In this document: positions 20,621 through 32,059 of the stretch, one piece after another
Position numbering within the stretch: the stretch's first letter is position 1
Layout: each line of letters opens with the position of its first letter
From: Agrypnia vestita
Taxonomy: Eukaryota; Arthropoda; Insecta; Trichoptera; Phryganeidae
Direction of reading: 5' to 3'
Length of the DNA stretch: 64,000 nucleotides
Assembly (NCBI GenBank): GCA_016648135.1
Contig: JADDOH010023015.1
Location: 62,001-126,000 of the forward strand
Made by a program: the position numbers and the translations under genes
Notes under the pieces: model-generated
Seen by the model: the letters and a program-made list of their open reading frames with translations, nothing else
Told to the model about the DNA's origin: nothing
Database searches by the model: none

Positions 20621-22790
20621 AAAGGTCGTAACAACACGGCATAATACCTCAGTAAACACAAACTTGAAGAAATGGCGATAGTTTGCTTGAAGTATGTTTG
20701 GAATGGAACCTTTTTGTGTCCAGTACTTTTGTTGAACACAAAGGAATCCACCAATATACGTGGGAAAGAGGAAATGGTTGATAAAGGTCAATGATTGATT
20801 TCGTTGTAGTTGACTCTAGATTGAGGTCCGCTACTGTTGACACCAGGGTGTTTCGTGGCGCTGAAATTGAATCGGATCACTTTCTTGTAGTAGCAAGAGT
20901 GAATCTGTTTCATGGGTGGCGATCTAAGAGAAAAACAGTGGTAGCCCCGACTAGGGTCAAAATAGAAAGATTGCAAGAGAAGTATACCTGAGAAAAATTT
21001 GAAAGGAAAACCGCCGAAAGGTTAAATGAGAAGGGTATGGAAGAGCTCGATATTGATAGTGCATAAGAACACATCAAAGAGAGCCTGTATGAATCAGCCA
21101 AGGAAGTGTGCGGTGTGACCATCCAAGGAAGGAAGAAAGGAGGTGCATGGTGGGATGATGAGATTAGAGATCTTGTAAATGAGAAGAAAAAAGCGTGGTG
21201 TGACCTCTTGGCAATGAAGAATGGAGATGTGAATGGATATACTCTAGCAAAGGATTTATATGATGTATGTAAGAGAAAATTAAAGCACGGAGTGAAAGAA
21301 AGAAAGGAGCATTTGAGGAAGGACGAGGGACTTAAATCGACTCAGAACTTCCAAGAGAATATCAAGGTCTTTTGGAAGGAAGTTAAAAAGTCTCGAAGTG
21401 ACATGAAAAGAGGTAGTGTAAATGCTATAATGTCAAAGAATGGAAAGATGCTTGGGAACGAAAACGAAATAAAAGATAGATGGAAGGAATTTTTTGAAGA
21501 AAGTTTGATATTACAAAAGGAGTCAAACAGGGATGCGTAATGCACCATGGCTTTTCAACCTGTATATGGATAATTGTATGAAAGAACTGAAGGAACTAGA
21601 AGTTGGAGGGAAAATGGATGGACTCACCACATCCTGCCTACTATACACAGACGACGCAGTATTAGTGGCTAACAGTGAAGCTGATCTGCAGTGCCTGGTA
21701 TCCAGGATGTCCGATGTATGCATGCAGAGTGATCTTATGATGAATGTCAGCAAATCGAAAGTGATGGTATTCGAGAGAGACGAAAGAGTGACTAAGTGTG
21801 ATGTAATTGTAAATAATGAATGCTTAGAACAAGTGAACGAGTTTGTGTATTTGGGAAGTATGTTTAGTAGAGACGGCAGGGCTGAGAATGATATCGAAAG
21901 GAGAGTGACTGCGGGAAACAAAGTTAATGGTGCTCTAAATGCAATTATGGCCAATAAGAATCTGTCAAAGGAAGCAAGACTAGCGGTACATAATGGCGAT
22001 CTAGTGTCAACCCTAATGAAAGTAGACCGAATGCGGTAGAAATGCGGTCACTAAGACGCTTGTGTGGAAAATCTTTGGAAAAGAGTAAGGAATTAACAAA
22101 TTAGACGTGATTGCAATGCTGGCTGTAGTGTGGTAGATAGAATAAAGAAAGGAGTGCTGAGAGTTTGGTCATGTGGAACGTATGAACGTATGAAGGTAAG
22201 GATGGTTGAGAAAATATGTGAGGCGAGTGTTGAAGGCAACAGGAATAGAGGGCGTCCGCGAAAGACCTGGTACGATAACAAGTGTTTGAGGATGGCCCCG
22301 TTAAAAGCCGCAACAACCGTAGAACTTGTATGAGAAGATGTATGAATGTGGCCGTAGCAAAAGTGGTGTGCAGGATAGAAGAGTGTGGTGTTCAATCCTC
22401 TCTCTGCCTACCCCTGCGAGGAAACGGCGTGATGGTTAGTTAGTTAGTTTAGTTGAAAAAATAATTTTCGTGTGAGGTTCGCTGCACGCAAAGTGGAGAT
22501 TCAAAGTGCTAATCTTGCGAAGCTTTCATGCGATGCTACCTATTCATATTCGAGACGGAACAAGGCGTTCAGTTTGTGTGAACAGTTGGCTGACAGAAAT
22601 AATTCCAGATGGTGAGTGGCGAGCCGAAACAGCGCGCGATATTCCGATCGTTTCCGTTTAGTGTGGCCACTTGAGTCTAAGTGCGATGTTTGACATTGGA
22701 TTCTCAATAAATAAATGTACGCATCGTCCGTCCGAGTCAGTTATGATTAACAGGACCATTTATTTTTTGACTCAAAACGGGAAAACGGTT

Positions 22791-22931
22791 AAGAATGTTC
22801 TTAGGTTTTCACGGCCACTCAGAATCTTCAAGTTTGTGTTTACTGGGGTATTATGCCGTGTTATTACGACCTTTCGGGCCCGAAAGGTCGTAATAACACG
22901 GCATAATACCCCAGTAAACACAAACTTGAAG
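22791..22931. mobile_element. short fold-back element with 11 bp target duplication
   Basis: A near sibling of 20431-20669: same left end aagaatgttcttaggttttc, same arms. The whole ribozyme core is missing, so the arms meet at tttcgggcccgaaa, a perfect palindrome. The target duplication is ggaaaacggtt at 22780-22790 and 22932-22942. Confidence 0.8.
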
Positions 22932-23054
22932 GGAAAACGGTTTATTTACGTCAACTAATAGGTTAACAATGGAAGAAACAACATATTTTTAATAAGCTTT
23001 TATTTATTTACCAAAATAGTATACGGGGTTATTTGGAAAATATTAATAACTTCG

Positions 23055-23440
23055 CAGGACAATACTCGTGCCTTGATTATGAGTCGAAAATGTTCCGGCT
23101 ATCATGACCTACTATCAATAGTTATGGAGATACGCGACGTCAAAGTTTGCATTTTTTTTCAATATTTCTGACTTATTTTTTGTAAAACGTTGGACTATCA
23201 ATACCGTAACTTACGTCGATTACGAAAAATTTATTCGTTTCAATACAAGTTAAATAAAATGATAAAAACCCTGAAAAATTTCCAATTGGAATATTTTCCG
23301 ATTGGAATTCGAAGGTTTTTATTATTTTATTTGACTTGTATTAAAGGGAATGAATTTTTCACATTTGATATAAGTTACTGAATTGATAATGCAACGTTTT
23401 GCAAAAAAGAAGGCAGAAATATTGAAAAAAAAATTACTGT
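23055..23440. repeat. dispersed MITE family C, copy 2
   Basis: Outer segment ttatgagtcgaaaatgttcc, then ttcaatatttctgacttatt, and a right arm ending in aggcagaaatattgaaaaa. Interior differs from copy 1 but has the same layout. Confidence 0.6.
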
Positions 23441-23890
23441 ATTCGTTAAAATAAACACTGATCCCTCGGTGATAAAATTATATTCTCGCTTCAATTTACT
23501 AACATTTACATTTACATTTACTAAAGGTTTAAATTTTTAATGATTAAGTTTAAATTTAATGACTGAAAAATTAACAAGATTTATAGATCAAATAATAATG
23601 AAGGTAGCTATGAAGCTGGTTTCGTTAATATGGAAGGGATGAGTGAAGAGAATATGGTAAGAAAGATATTCATTAGTTTATTTATTTAATTTTTTAATAT
23701 ACACAGCATCCACAGGTCATTATTGACCCAGATAAATGATCCTAGAGTGACATTAGAGTACAAAGTATAAATATTGTATGAATATTTTGATATGATATAA
23801 TTACACAATACACTTTTAGATAATTTTAAATGTAGCAATAAGTTGATAGCACAGATAGTAGAGAAATGTGTGTGGAAGATCTGATTTTTA

Positions 23891-24653
23891 AGCCATGTAT
23901 TCACTAGGGGACAAATTGACCCTCAACAGCACGCGTGGCACAGAGTCTACGTGACGTTGCAACGTCGTGCACTGTTCCGCGACGGCGCGCACAACATGGC
24001 GCGGCATTTCTACGTGCCGTGGCAACGTTGCCATGCGCACGGTACCCGAGCGTACTCACTGCAACATTCCGCGGAGCGTCAGTACCACGTGGTATGTTTA
24101 CAAGTGAATACGCATGCGCTGTATCTGTCAAGATGACAGTGTGGGGAAACGAAATTGTTCTTGAACTCATCGAGCTGTAGTATCGATCGAAGATCGCATA
24201 GAATGTCCGTCCTTCTTTTTCTTTGCAGTAAAGAATTTCGCATTCTCCTCTTTTTTCTCCTCTTACGTTTCGATAAACTCATTAATATAAACAGATACGC
24301 AGTTGACATCATAACCTCCTAGGGCCACATTTCCGTGACGTGGAAAACAATAATTATTTGCAAAAAGGACCTTGTTTTTAATAATATTCAATTTACTACA
24401 GTAAAACCTCGTTAATTTGAAATTGCGACCCAAAAAAACATTTCGAATTGCGCGGAACCCCGTTTTCGCCAAATGAGATACCGCAGCTGTCATCCATAAA
24501 CCTCATCGGATGACATTTCCGCGACAAGATATGCGAGTCCCGGTGTGTACACGTCAAATGATCGCGTCATTGTCCCCGAAACATGAGCGTAGATGTTGAT
24601 GCGACATGCCGAGTGGAATGTTTCGCGATTTGTCCCCTAGTGAATACATGGCT
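23891..24653. mobile_element. PIF/Harbinger-like non-autonomous element with 26 bp perfect TIRs
   Basis: The ends agccatgtattcactagggg (23891, continuing acaaat) and the exact reverse complement at 24628-24653 are flanked by TTA at 23888-23890 and 24654-24656. The interior is GC-richer on the left. An ATG at 24133 gives ELIEL-type MADF N-terminal residues (NEIVLELIEL) before a stop, suggesting a decayed MADF gene. A pogo-like fragment, acagtaaaacctcgttaatt at about 24400, may be nested in it. Confidence 0.8.
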
Positions 24654-24656
24654 TTA

Positions 24657-26700
24657 TTTTATTTGTAAAGAACAAATTATTGCAAAATAATAAAAAATAG
24701 ACGCAAAAAATAAAGTAAAAAAAAAAATAACACTCAAATGTTTCATAACAATTAACAAAAATACTTAAAGAGCTTGTAAATGAAATATTTTTTCTCCTGC
24801 AAAAAAAATGTATTTTTTTAAAAGTATTTAACCACTGGTCATGATGATATACTCATAAATCTAACGTGTAAATCTAAAGTGTAAAATAATAGCAATCAAA
24901 TAGTGAATGAAATAAGGATTAGCATGGAAACACTTATTTTATAAACTAACATCATGGTGTGAAAATGTGCACGCGCATTTAGTTGCATATTAAAATTTCA
25001 CCCCGAACGCGCGTATAGAAATTCATAGTTCGTTAAATTAGTAATAAAATTAATAATATAACACATCGTGATTTGAAAGAGATATGAAAAACAGCAAAGC
25101 ATTTCAAATTATTTTTGCACTAGTCGTACACTAGGTGACGTTTGTAAGTACATTGTGTATAACGGGTTTAGGTTTTTGTCTCATTCTGACATTCTTAATC
25201 TGACCTCTGAGTTCATTTCCAGATAAACTTCCTTACGAATAGCTCTTTAATCGAAAATCTTGCTAGGATCCCATCATTCTCAAATCATTGAGTTTATCTT
25301 CAGATCAAAATCTCTAAACATGTACACGGTACTGAGATCTCCGAAACTTATCTTATCTCATCCGTAGACAAAAGCCATAAGGATAAATATATAAGTAGTC
25401 GATAGGTCATTTATTTAAACGTTGTTGAAAAATTGATTACACCAGTGTTTGTGTACAGTTTACCCTGAATCTGAACTCTTATCGCGATAATTGGTGCTTC
25501 GATTGCATATTCAAATTTCAAGATTTTAAATTCAAACTATTTTCCTTATACTTGCCATTCGGAAAACCTAGTCTATTGTCGAGAATTACTCATGAGTCAT
25601 GTTATGTCTAGAGACCCGATTCCAAATATTTTTAATGTGAATTTAATAAGAAAGCAAATGAAAAGTTACTAAGCAAAAGGGCAAAGTGTAATTGACTGCT
25701 TTCACTATCACAACATGGTGCTGAATCACGCCGTCTTTGACTAAACGAAAAACTTGATCGTATCAGGCGGTCTAATTATAGAGAAACCTCGACACATGAT
25801 CTCAGACGTCATTGCAGTGAAATGACAGAATTGACTGGTAAAATTGTCCTAAAATATGTATTAGTGGTGCGAAAATAATACACTCAATTGAACATTGGCG
25901 AAAAATATAATGCGATGGGTTAATTTCTTAACTTGCTGTATTTGAATTATAAAAAATATTTAAAAATAGTCTTTCAGACGTATATAAGTGGAAAAATTAC
26001 TAAGAATATTTATATATATATACACTATACTATACAGATATTGTTTAATGTATGTGCTTTTTGAAATTTATTTTATATTCTTTATGTAAAAGCCTAATGG
26101 GAGTAAACAAATAAATAAATAAATATATTAGGTCCTTACCTAAGAAATTGCTATTTTCTAATACTGGCTAGCTTGAAGTTCGATATCTTGCATTTGACTT
26201 GGAATTCTAAATTCAAATTGACGTCATATGAAAGCATTATGAAATTACTGACAATTAATGACATTACTTTTTCAAAATTAACTATTCATTTGTTTTCTTA
26301 CTGATTGTTTTTTCTACGACTACGGAGAAAATGAGAATTCGCGTTATTTACGAGTGGCACTAATGCTGACGAATATCGACGATGTGTATGGGAAAGGTAC
26401 CACGAATGAACCCACGGTGCGTTTTTGGTGGTAATTTATTTATTTATTTATTAAGGAACCATAACAGTTTCAATTATTATAATGTCAGAGCGTAGTGTAC
26501 ACTATACCAATTACGAAGATTCGCAATTGTTTAAGGCGTAGTAAATTAAGTACAAAGTTGGACAAGGGAATATTTGTAGTAAGAAACAGACAATAATAAA
26601 GTAAAATAATCGTAAACAACTTAATATGAAAAGTACAAGTAGAGATAAATTAATTAAGAAGTTTCTTCTTAAAACACAGCAAAATTATTTTGTGGTGACA
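24657..26700. other. AT-rich intergenic stretch
   Basis: No coding signal. A possible LINE tail with aaataaataaataaata near 26110 and a ttatttatttatttatt run near 26430. Otherwise nothing recognised. Confidence 0.45.
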
Positions 26701-26769
26701 TAATAATTATAATTTATAGAAATAAACTTTGTTTACACCACTTTTTTATTGAAAAAAATAGTCATAATT

Positions 26770-27118
26770 ATTCTTAATTTGCTAACCATCTTTTGGCTAT
26801 GGATCATTCTTTTGATATTAATAAGGGTTTACAAATTTTACATAAAAATTATACAGAATCACAGTTTTATAAATTAGAAATTTTGGAAATAAGGAAAAGT
26901 GTTAATAATAAATTGAATTTTATAAATAACCAGGTCCTTTTTATACTTTAAATTTATTTTCATGTTAAGGAGGGAGGTACTTTCTTACTATTCATTTTCC
27001 ACATATAACTTTTTAATATTTTGATTATCTATACTTCGATTTTATCTATAATTTAATATTGTTAGTGTACATTTGTATCCTGACGAAGGGACCATGGGCT
27101 CTGAAACATGTTGATTTT
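26770..27118 (+). pseudogene. Penelope-like element C-terminal remnant (copy 2)
   Basis: Bases from about 26778 translate to FANHLLAMDHSFDINKGLQI and then LHKN, aligned with copies 1 and 3. The reading frame is closed soon after. A hammerhead-like segment ends the element at 27076-27118. No RT domain is present. Confidence 0.6.
27076..27118 (+). ncRNA. hammerhead ribozyme-like motif, class ACAUGU
   Basis: Stem I half AUC, core CUGACGA (27080-27086), imperfect stem II (GGGACC/GGCUCU), GAAA (27103-27106), palindromic ACAUGU, cleavage-site U, stem I return GAU. Complete core; a U at the cleavage site is allowed but slow. Confidence 0.5.
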
Positions 27119-27420
27119 TACTCCCATTCTTTTAACTCGTAGCATCTGCTTGCTTGCTTGCTTGTTTGTCTGTCGAAAAAACTTTGGATCGATTTTTAAC
27201 CCTTTTCCCGTGATCCAATCGAGCTGAACCTTTGCATACAGACTCGTGGCGACAATAAAACTGATCTAAAAATTTTCGTTTTAAAAAAATTAATAGCTAT
27301 AGTATAATTTTGGATTTTTCGAAATTTTTTATTACTCGCTTTCGAAGCGTCGCCCGACACGAGCCCAACACGTAGATTAAGCGCCAAACCTGTTTCCACT
27401 AGTAAATGAGAAAGGGAGTA
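27119..27420. repeat. dispersed repeat family J, copy 1
   Basis: Starts tactcccattcttttaactc and ends gagaaagggagta (short inverted ends). The body has tggatcgatttttaaccctt and cccgtgatccaatcgagctg. Full sisters at 28361-28880 and 52107-52397. Confidence 0.7.
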
Positions 27421-28024
27421 TAATAATAACTTTTTATGGGTTAGTTTTTTTCAATAAAAAAGTGGTGTAAACAAAGTTTATTTCCATAAATTATAATTAA
27501 GAAGTGTTGATAGCAACAAGGGATTAGAATGGGGAAAAAGGCGAGGAGATTGGAGTTACGGCAGAGAAGTGGAGGGAGAGGAAATGAGATGCAGTGAGTT
27601 ATAGTATCTTTTTACCCGCAGATCTCGCAGAGGGTGCGACTCCGGATGTAGCAGTTGGTAAATAATAAGCGCGCAGATTTAATCGATACCGGAAACAGTT
27701 GGATAGATAATAGAGAGTTGAAGTAACAACGTAAGCCTTGAACTTAGCAAAAAGTATGCGAGATTGGTATCTGGACCGTACGGGGCTAAACGCGGACTTT
27801 GAATGAATCTGGAATATTCTAAATTATTCGGTTTGCGTCATTCTTTGGGTCACCGGTGATTTAAACTATCTAAATTTGAACTCTTTCAAATATGACCGAA
27901 TAATTTCTCATCCAAGCTCCGTACCTTTTCAATATTAATTTAGACTGACGAGAATGAAAAAAATAATTTTTCTGAATTTTTCAAATCAGCTTCCGGAAAT
28001 AAACAATTATTTATTGATTGTTCG

Positions 28025-28101
28025 TTCCAGCCCCGGGAAAAGAGACTGATCGATGTCTACACGATTCTCAAATCTCTTCCCGGATCCCGGCTGGAACTCA
28101 C
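28025..28101. repeat. GC-rich hairpin
   Basis: gttccagccccgggaaaaga faces tcttcccggatcccggctgg as imperfect arms. The left arm also looks like a 3' splice site followed by an open frame, but the inverted symmetry explains it better. Confidence 0.45.
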
Positions 28102-28360
28102 CAATCGGCAAATCAGAAATAAAATACACGAGATTTTATACTCCACCTTTGCGACGATGATTTTAATCTGCTGATTGTTTTATCGATAGAAATGAAGATA
28201 AATACACGAAATGAAATTTATAAGTTCAGCGACAAAAAGGAATAAAAATATAAAAAACAGTCAAATTACTGCTTTGCAAAATATTACGAAAATGCTCTCT
28301 GGCTAACTGATTCGAAAAATAACTAAAAATGCTGCCCCTTTTCTAAAAATCTTCCCTTTT

Positions 28361-28880
28361 TATTTCCTTTCTTTTAACTCGTGGCGTCTGCTTGCTTGTT
28401 TTCTTGACGAAAAAACTTTTGGATCGATTTTTAACCCTTTTCCCGTGATCCAATCTAGCTGAAACTTTGCAAGTAGACTCGTGGCGACGATTAAAAAGAT
28501 CTATTAAATTTTTGTTAAAAAATAATAATAATTATAGTATAATTTTGGATTTTTAGAAATTTTAATGGTTTTTTCAAATTGGAATCATTACAAAAGCTTG
28601 ATTACTACCAACGGCGCCGGTGGCCCGATAACTTCACGGAATATTTAAAATTTGAATTACTCCGTCGGTAGGTATAATAGGTACCTACTTCACTACGAAT
28701 TTCGAAAATTTATGACAATTGGTTCACGGATGACAGCACACTTCGGTTTTTTGGGAAGAAATCAAATAATAAAGAGATATTTTTAGAGATTTTTGACATA
28801 TATATTTGTCTAGACATGTTTCATTTTCAGTCAATCAATTATTATATGATGGTAAACTTAATTTAAAAAGAAAGGGAGTA
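28361..28880. repeat. dispersed repeat family J, copy 2 (longer)
   Basis: Same start (cctttcttttaactcgtggc) and end (aaagggagta) as copy 1. It is about 220 bp longer because of extra DNA at roughly 28600-28860. Confidence 0.65.
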
Positions 28881-29904
28881 AAATAAAAACTTGGTTCTTA
28901 TGGGTTAGTTTTTTATCGTATATGTGGATAAACAAATTGCACATTAAGCTTCCTCTTCTAAATATTCAGATTCATCGTCGAATTGCATTTAGCCATGCTA
29001 GGCTACCATTACCCGTTTACCACCATTTTGAAAAGTAATAATATAAATATGTAATTCTACTTTCAATCACAATTTACTCGTGACTTAACACATGACACTA
29101 CCGACTCGTGTTCAGCAGGTGAAGTTTCTCGATAGTTGACAGAAGCGGCCGAGTGTTTGACGATCGCAAGAATGTGCCTACTTTTCGTTCAATCATCATC
29201 GCTCTTATTACCCGACGGCTCTCATTACCCTGTTCTCCCCTACGCAATGTTAAAATGATTATTCCGAACTCCGAACCTTACTCCGTTGCAAAAAACAAAT
29301 AATTGAAAAAATACCCGCAACACAAAGTCGAAGAAACCAGACTTTGGTGATACATTTGAGATAGATTAAAATTTTGCTTACGTCATACAGAAATAATTAA
29401 ACTCTTGACAACAAACAACGCAATCGACGTCGCTCGGAAGAAAAGAAGAAATAACAAATATTTTTGTTCTAAAAGTTTAGAGTTTATCTCTGCATGTATT
29501 TATGTCAAAATTCTGCGCATATTTTTCACTAACTACTGTCAGATAGCGGAAAGAATTTATTTTTTGAAATATTAGTAAGCTCGCAGAAGGCAAGCTACTA
29601 AAAAATGCCATTGCCTATTACGTTCGAACGTAATTTGTGAGATATCTGTTAAAAAAACGCAATAAAGGAAATAGGTAATTTCCTTCTTCTAAAGCTTGTT
29701 CGGTTATCAAAGGTTGATGAGCATTATATTGCAGCAGATGAGAAATGTCTTGTCAATGATTGGCTGCGCGTCACACGTGTGCAATTACGTTATTAAAATA
29801 TGTTGTGTAAGATGAAATGTTTTAATTTGTATTTTTGATGTTTATAGCGTTAACTTTGTGGTTGGACACAATCATTAATTTAATTGATCAAATTTGTATT
29901 AACC

Positions 29905-29965
29905 CTTAACTAGTAACTCTACGTCTACCGGTTTCGATACCACCGTGTCTTCATTAGGACGGACG
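29905..29965 (-). ncRNA. hammerhead ribozyme-like motif, class ACCGGU
   Basis: Minus strand at 29922-29963: stem I half CGUC, core CUAAUGA (one change), stem II region ending GGUAUC, GAAA, stem III ACCGGU, A, return GACG (four pairs with CGUC). Relative of 8323-8362. Confidence 0.5.
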
Positions 29966-29971
29966 CAAACT

Positions 29972-30240
29972 ATCTGTGGAATTCATACCACAATGCAGAA
30001 AACCACCAATCTGGGCCACACACACTCAGTGGCAAGGAATGGCACATAAGCAAATAGGGGCACGGGCAAGACGCACGCGACCGATAAGTCATTGCACCAT
30101 CAGCATTTCGGACGATTTTTTCACATTTACACAGCCGCACTCCAAGACTTATTTGTTCGTAAATTATATAAAAGAGGCACACGCCCTAGGCAGGCATGTC
30201 ATGGTGTTGAACAAATAAACAACCTTATCATGTATTAAAT
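29972..30240 (+). mobile_element. possible solo LTR fragment
   Basis: A TATA-like attatataaaaga near 30158 is followed about 50 bases later by aacaaataaacaac (poly(A) signal-like). The upstream block is GC-richer than its surroundings. No partner LTR or coding region is seen. Confidence 0.3.
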
Positions 30241-30668
30241 GTCAGACGGTTAGCCTTGAATTTTTTTTCCAGTTGACGCACGACGTGGGTGCACATCGCA
30301 CCCCGAGTGACTATCTAGCACCCTTAAAAAACATAGTTTTTGAGCTAAGAATGTAATAATTTTATATATCTTCAGTAATAGTAAGTGCGAAAAAAATCAT
30401 TTTGTGTGAATTTCCATTATTGTTTTACGACGAAAAGTGATACATTTGCATTTGATAAATCCTTAAAGCTCCGTACCATACTAATTGAATGGTTATTCAA
30501 GATTGGGAGAAACCAGCTGGAAGAGTTTCTTCTTAAATAGAGTTACCTCAGAACAGGAACAAGCCTAGCAGTATTTGGTCATCAAGTGTCGTGTATTAAA
30601 TAAAAATATAAAAAAAATTATATTATATTCTTGGTAAAAATCAACTGAGAAACTGATCGTGTGCATAT

Positions 30669-30952
30669 GTGGGGTATAAAAGCAAAGGCAGCAATATCCA
30701 AAAAATGAAAAAAAAATGATATGAATGCAGTTACCGAGGATCACTAATTAAAAATGTACTGAATTCTAGATTTTATGTATCTATCCTTTCCAAAATCATG
30801 TTTCCTATAATTTTCTATATTCCTATAAGTTTCCTATAAATTTAAAGGCCATATTTCCTATGAAATCTCGAATTTAGTACGTAAATTAGTAATCCTCAAT
30901 GACTAAGTTAATTTTTTTTTAATATTGCTGCCTGTATTTTTATACCCCCACA
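30669..30952. repeat. MITE family D, copy 1
   Basis: Terminal inverted repeats gtggggtataaaagcaaagg...gcagcaatat and atattgctgcctgtattttt...ataccccca. Interior has tactgaattctagatttta and its inverted counterpart. Sisters at 54944-55194 and a fragment at 57316-57384. Confidence 0.75.
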
Positions 30953-31529
30953 TTTTATTTCCTTCATTCATATATTTTTTTAATACATTATCTCGGCTTT
31001 TTACCTTTATTATGTATGCGTTGTGCTTGTTTTTCTATTTTACTAAATAACATTCTTTCTAGTTCTTACTCTGATTTTTCTTTATACTATTTTAAGTATA
31101 TTATTATTCCAGCTAGCCACTTAATAATAATAATATTTAGATAATTTATATAGTGCCATTTTCGTCGAAATACTCACTAAAATTATTTTACAAAGTTAAA
31201 AAACTTATTTACTATTACTTATACACTAGATGACATGCAAATAAAATGAAACTGGCGGTTAAAACTATTGTTGAAAGTGCAAGGAAGAACAGGGCGCATA
31301 CTAGGACTGGAAAACATTATTTTGTGTATCTATATGACAGATGCTGTTTCTACATGAGCTGTGAAATTACCATCTGCATTACTTTTTATTTCATCCTGCA
31401 TGATACTTTAATATTTTTAATTAATTAATTTTTTATTAATTTGAATTGAAGTACAATGCATGAAAATGTTTTAAAAAGAAAAATATTGAAACATTTGAAA
31501 AATATCAGCTCCATAGTTGGTAACAAAAA

Positions 31530-31800
31530 TTAACAGGTGGATTCCTGCTTTGACTATGAGTCGAAAATGTTCCAACAACCATGACGTAATATCAATAGTT
31601 ATGGAGATATGCAATATCAAAATTTGCACTTTTTTTCAACATTCCTGACTTTATTTTTGCAAAAAGTTGAAATATCATTACAGTAACTTATATCCGTTAT
31701 GAAAAAATCATTCACTTGAATACAACTCAAATATAAAGATAAAAACCTTCTAAAAAATTATATTTACAAGTTTTGCAATGTTTTTATCTCCATTTCCCTA
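31530..31800. repeat. dispersed MITE family C, copy 3
   Basis: Has caggtggattcctgctttga, tatgagtcgaaaatgttcc, then ttcctgactttatttttgc and aaaaagttgaaatatcatta. Its orientation is opposite to the outer part of copy 1. Confidence 0.6.
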
Positions 31801-32059
31801 ATTATTTTTGATCAATTCGTAATCAGCATATATTTTTGAAAATAATCTTGATCAATATTGAAATATTATTATGACTTAAAAAGGTGGTAGAACTTAATTA
31901 AAGTCCCAAAGAAAAATACGATTTGTTTCAGTTTTCAGGCCATCTTGTCGAGACCTGAAAGTAAATTTTAAAATATGCGAATGTTGCACTCCTATCAAGA
32001 TATCTTTTAGTTCCATATTTAATTGCATTATTCAGCGTTTTTATAAATTTGCGCGCAAT

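Larger units (their letters stand above)
20431..20669. mobile_element. fold-back hammerhead element inserted in the endonuclease gene
   Basis: Flanked by an imperfect 10 bp target duplication: aaatggagat at 20421-20430 and aaatggcgat at 20670-20679. Removing it rejoins the host endonuclease reading (NGNGD on the left, ERGNG-type segment on the right). The arms are inverted, from gtttgtgtttactgg... to ...ccagtaaacacaaac type sequence. The left end has an extra segment, aagaatgttcttaggttttc, not mirrored on the right. Sibling at 22791-22931; relatives at 35985-36157 and 54616-54847. Confidence 0.8.
19845..22455 (+). pseudogene. non-LTR retrotransposon with APE endonuclease and reverse transcriptase, disrupted
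   Basis: Endonuclease landmarks in order: GVWNIRGG (19926), LDVLCISE (about 20001), RLMWIRFKIG and VGYAP, GDLNGWVG (about 20338), then IDFVVVDSR and the catalytic SDH (about 20875). A linker follows with KKGGAWWDDEI. The RT begins abruptly at KQGCVM/PWLFNLYMD (about 21515), so RT motifs 0-3 are deleted. The catalytic box is YTDD at 21644-21655 (usually Y[AM]DD), followed by VNEFVYLGS. The tail holds GRPRKTWYD (22251-22275) and the element ends in a (TTAG)n tail near 22435. Damage: stops at 20278 and near 20989 and 21063, a frameshift near 21530, and a 239 bp insertion at 20431-20669. It cannot move by itself. Confidence 0.85.
26706..27503. mobile_element. Penelope remnant locus bounded by long inverted repeats
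   Basis: An inverted repeat of about 57 bases (aaataaactttgtttacacc then acttttttattgaaaaaaa on the left, 26706-26762; reverse complement at 27447-27503) encloses PLE copy 2, its hammerhead-like segment and a family J repeat. A similar enclosure surrounds copy 3 at 63507-63962. Confidence 0.6.

Noticed and set aside
28025..28101. coding exon after a ttccag splice site
   Set aside because: The open frame is short and the sequence is an inverted repeat; hairpin explanation preferred.
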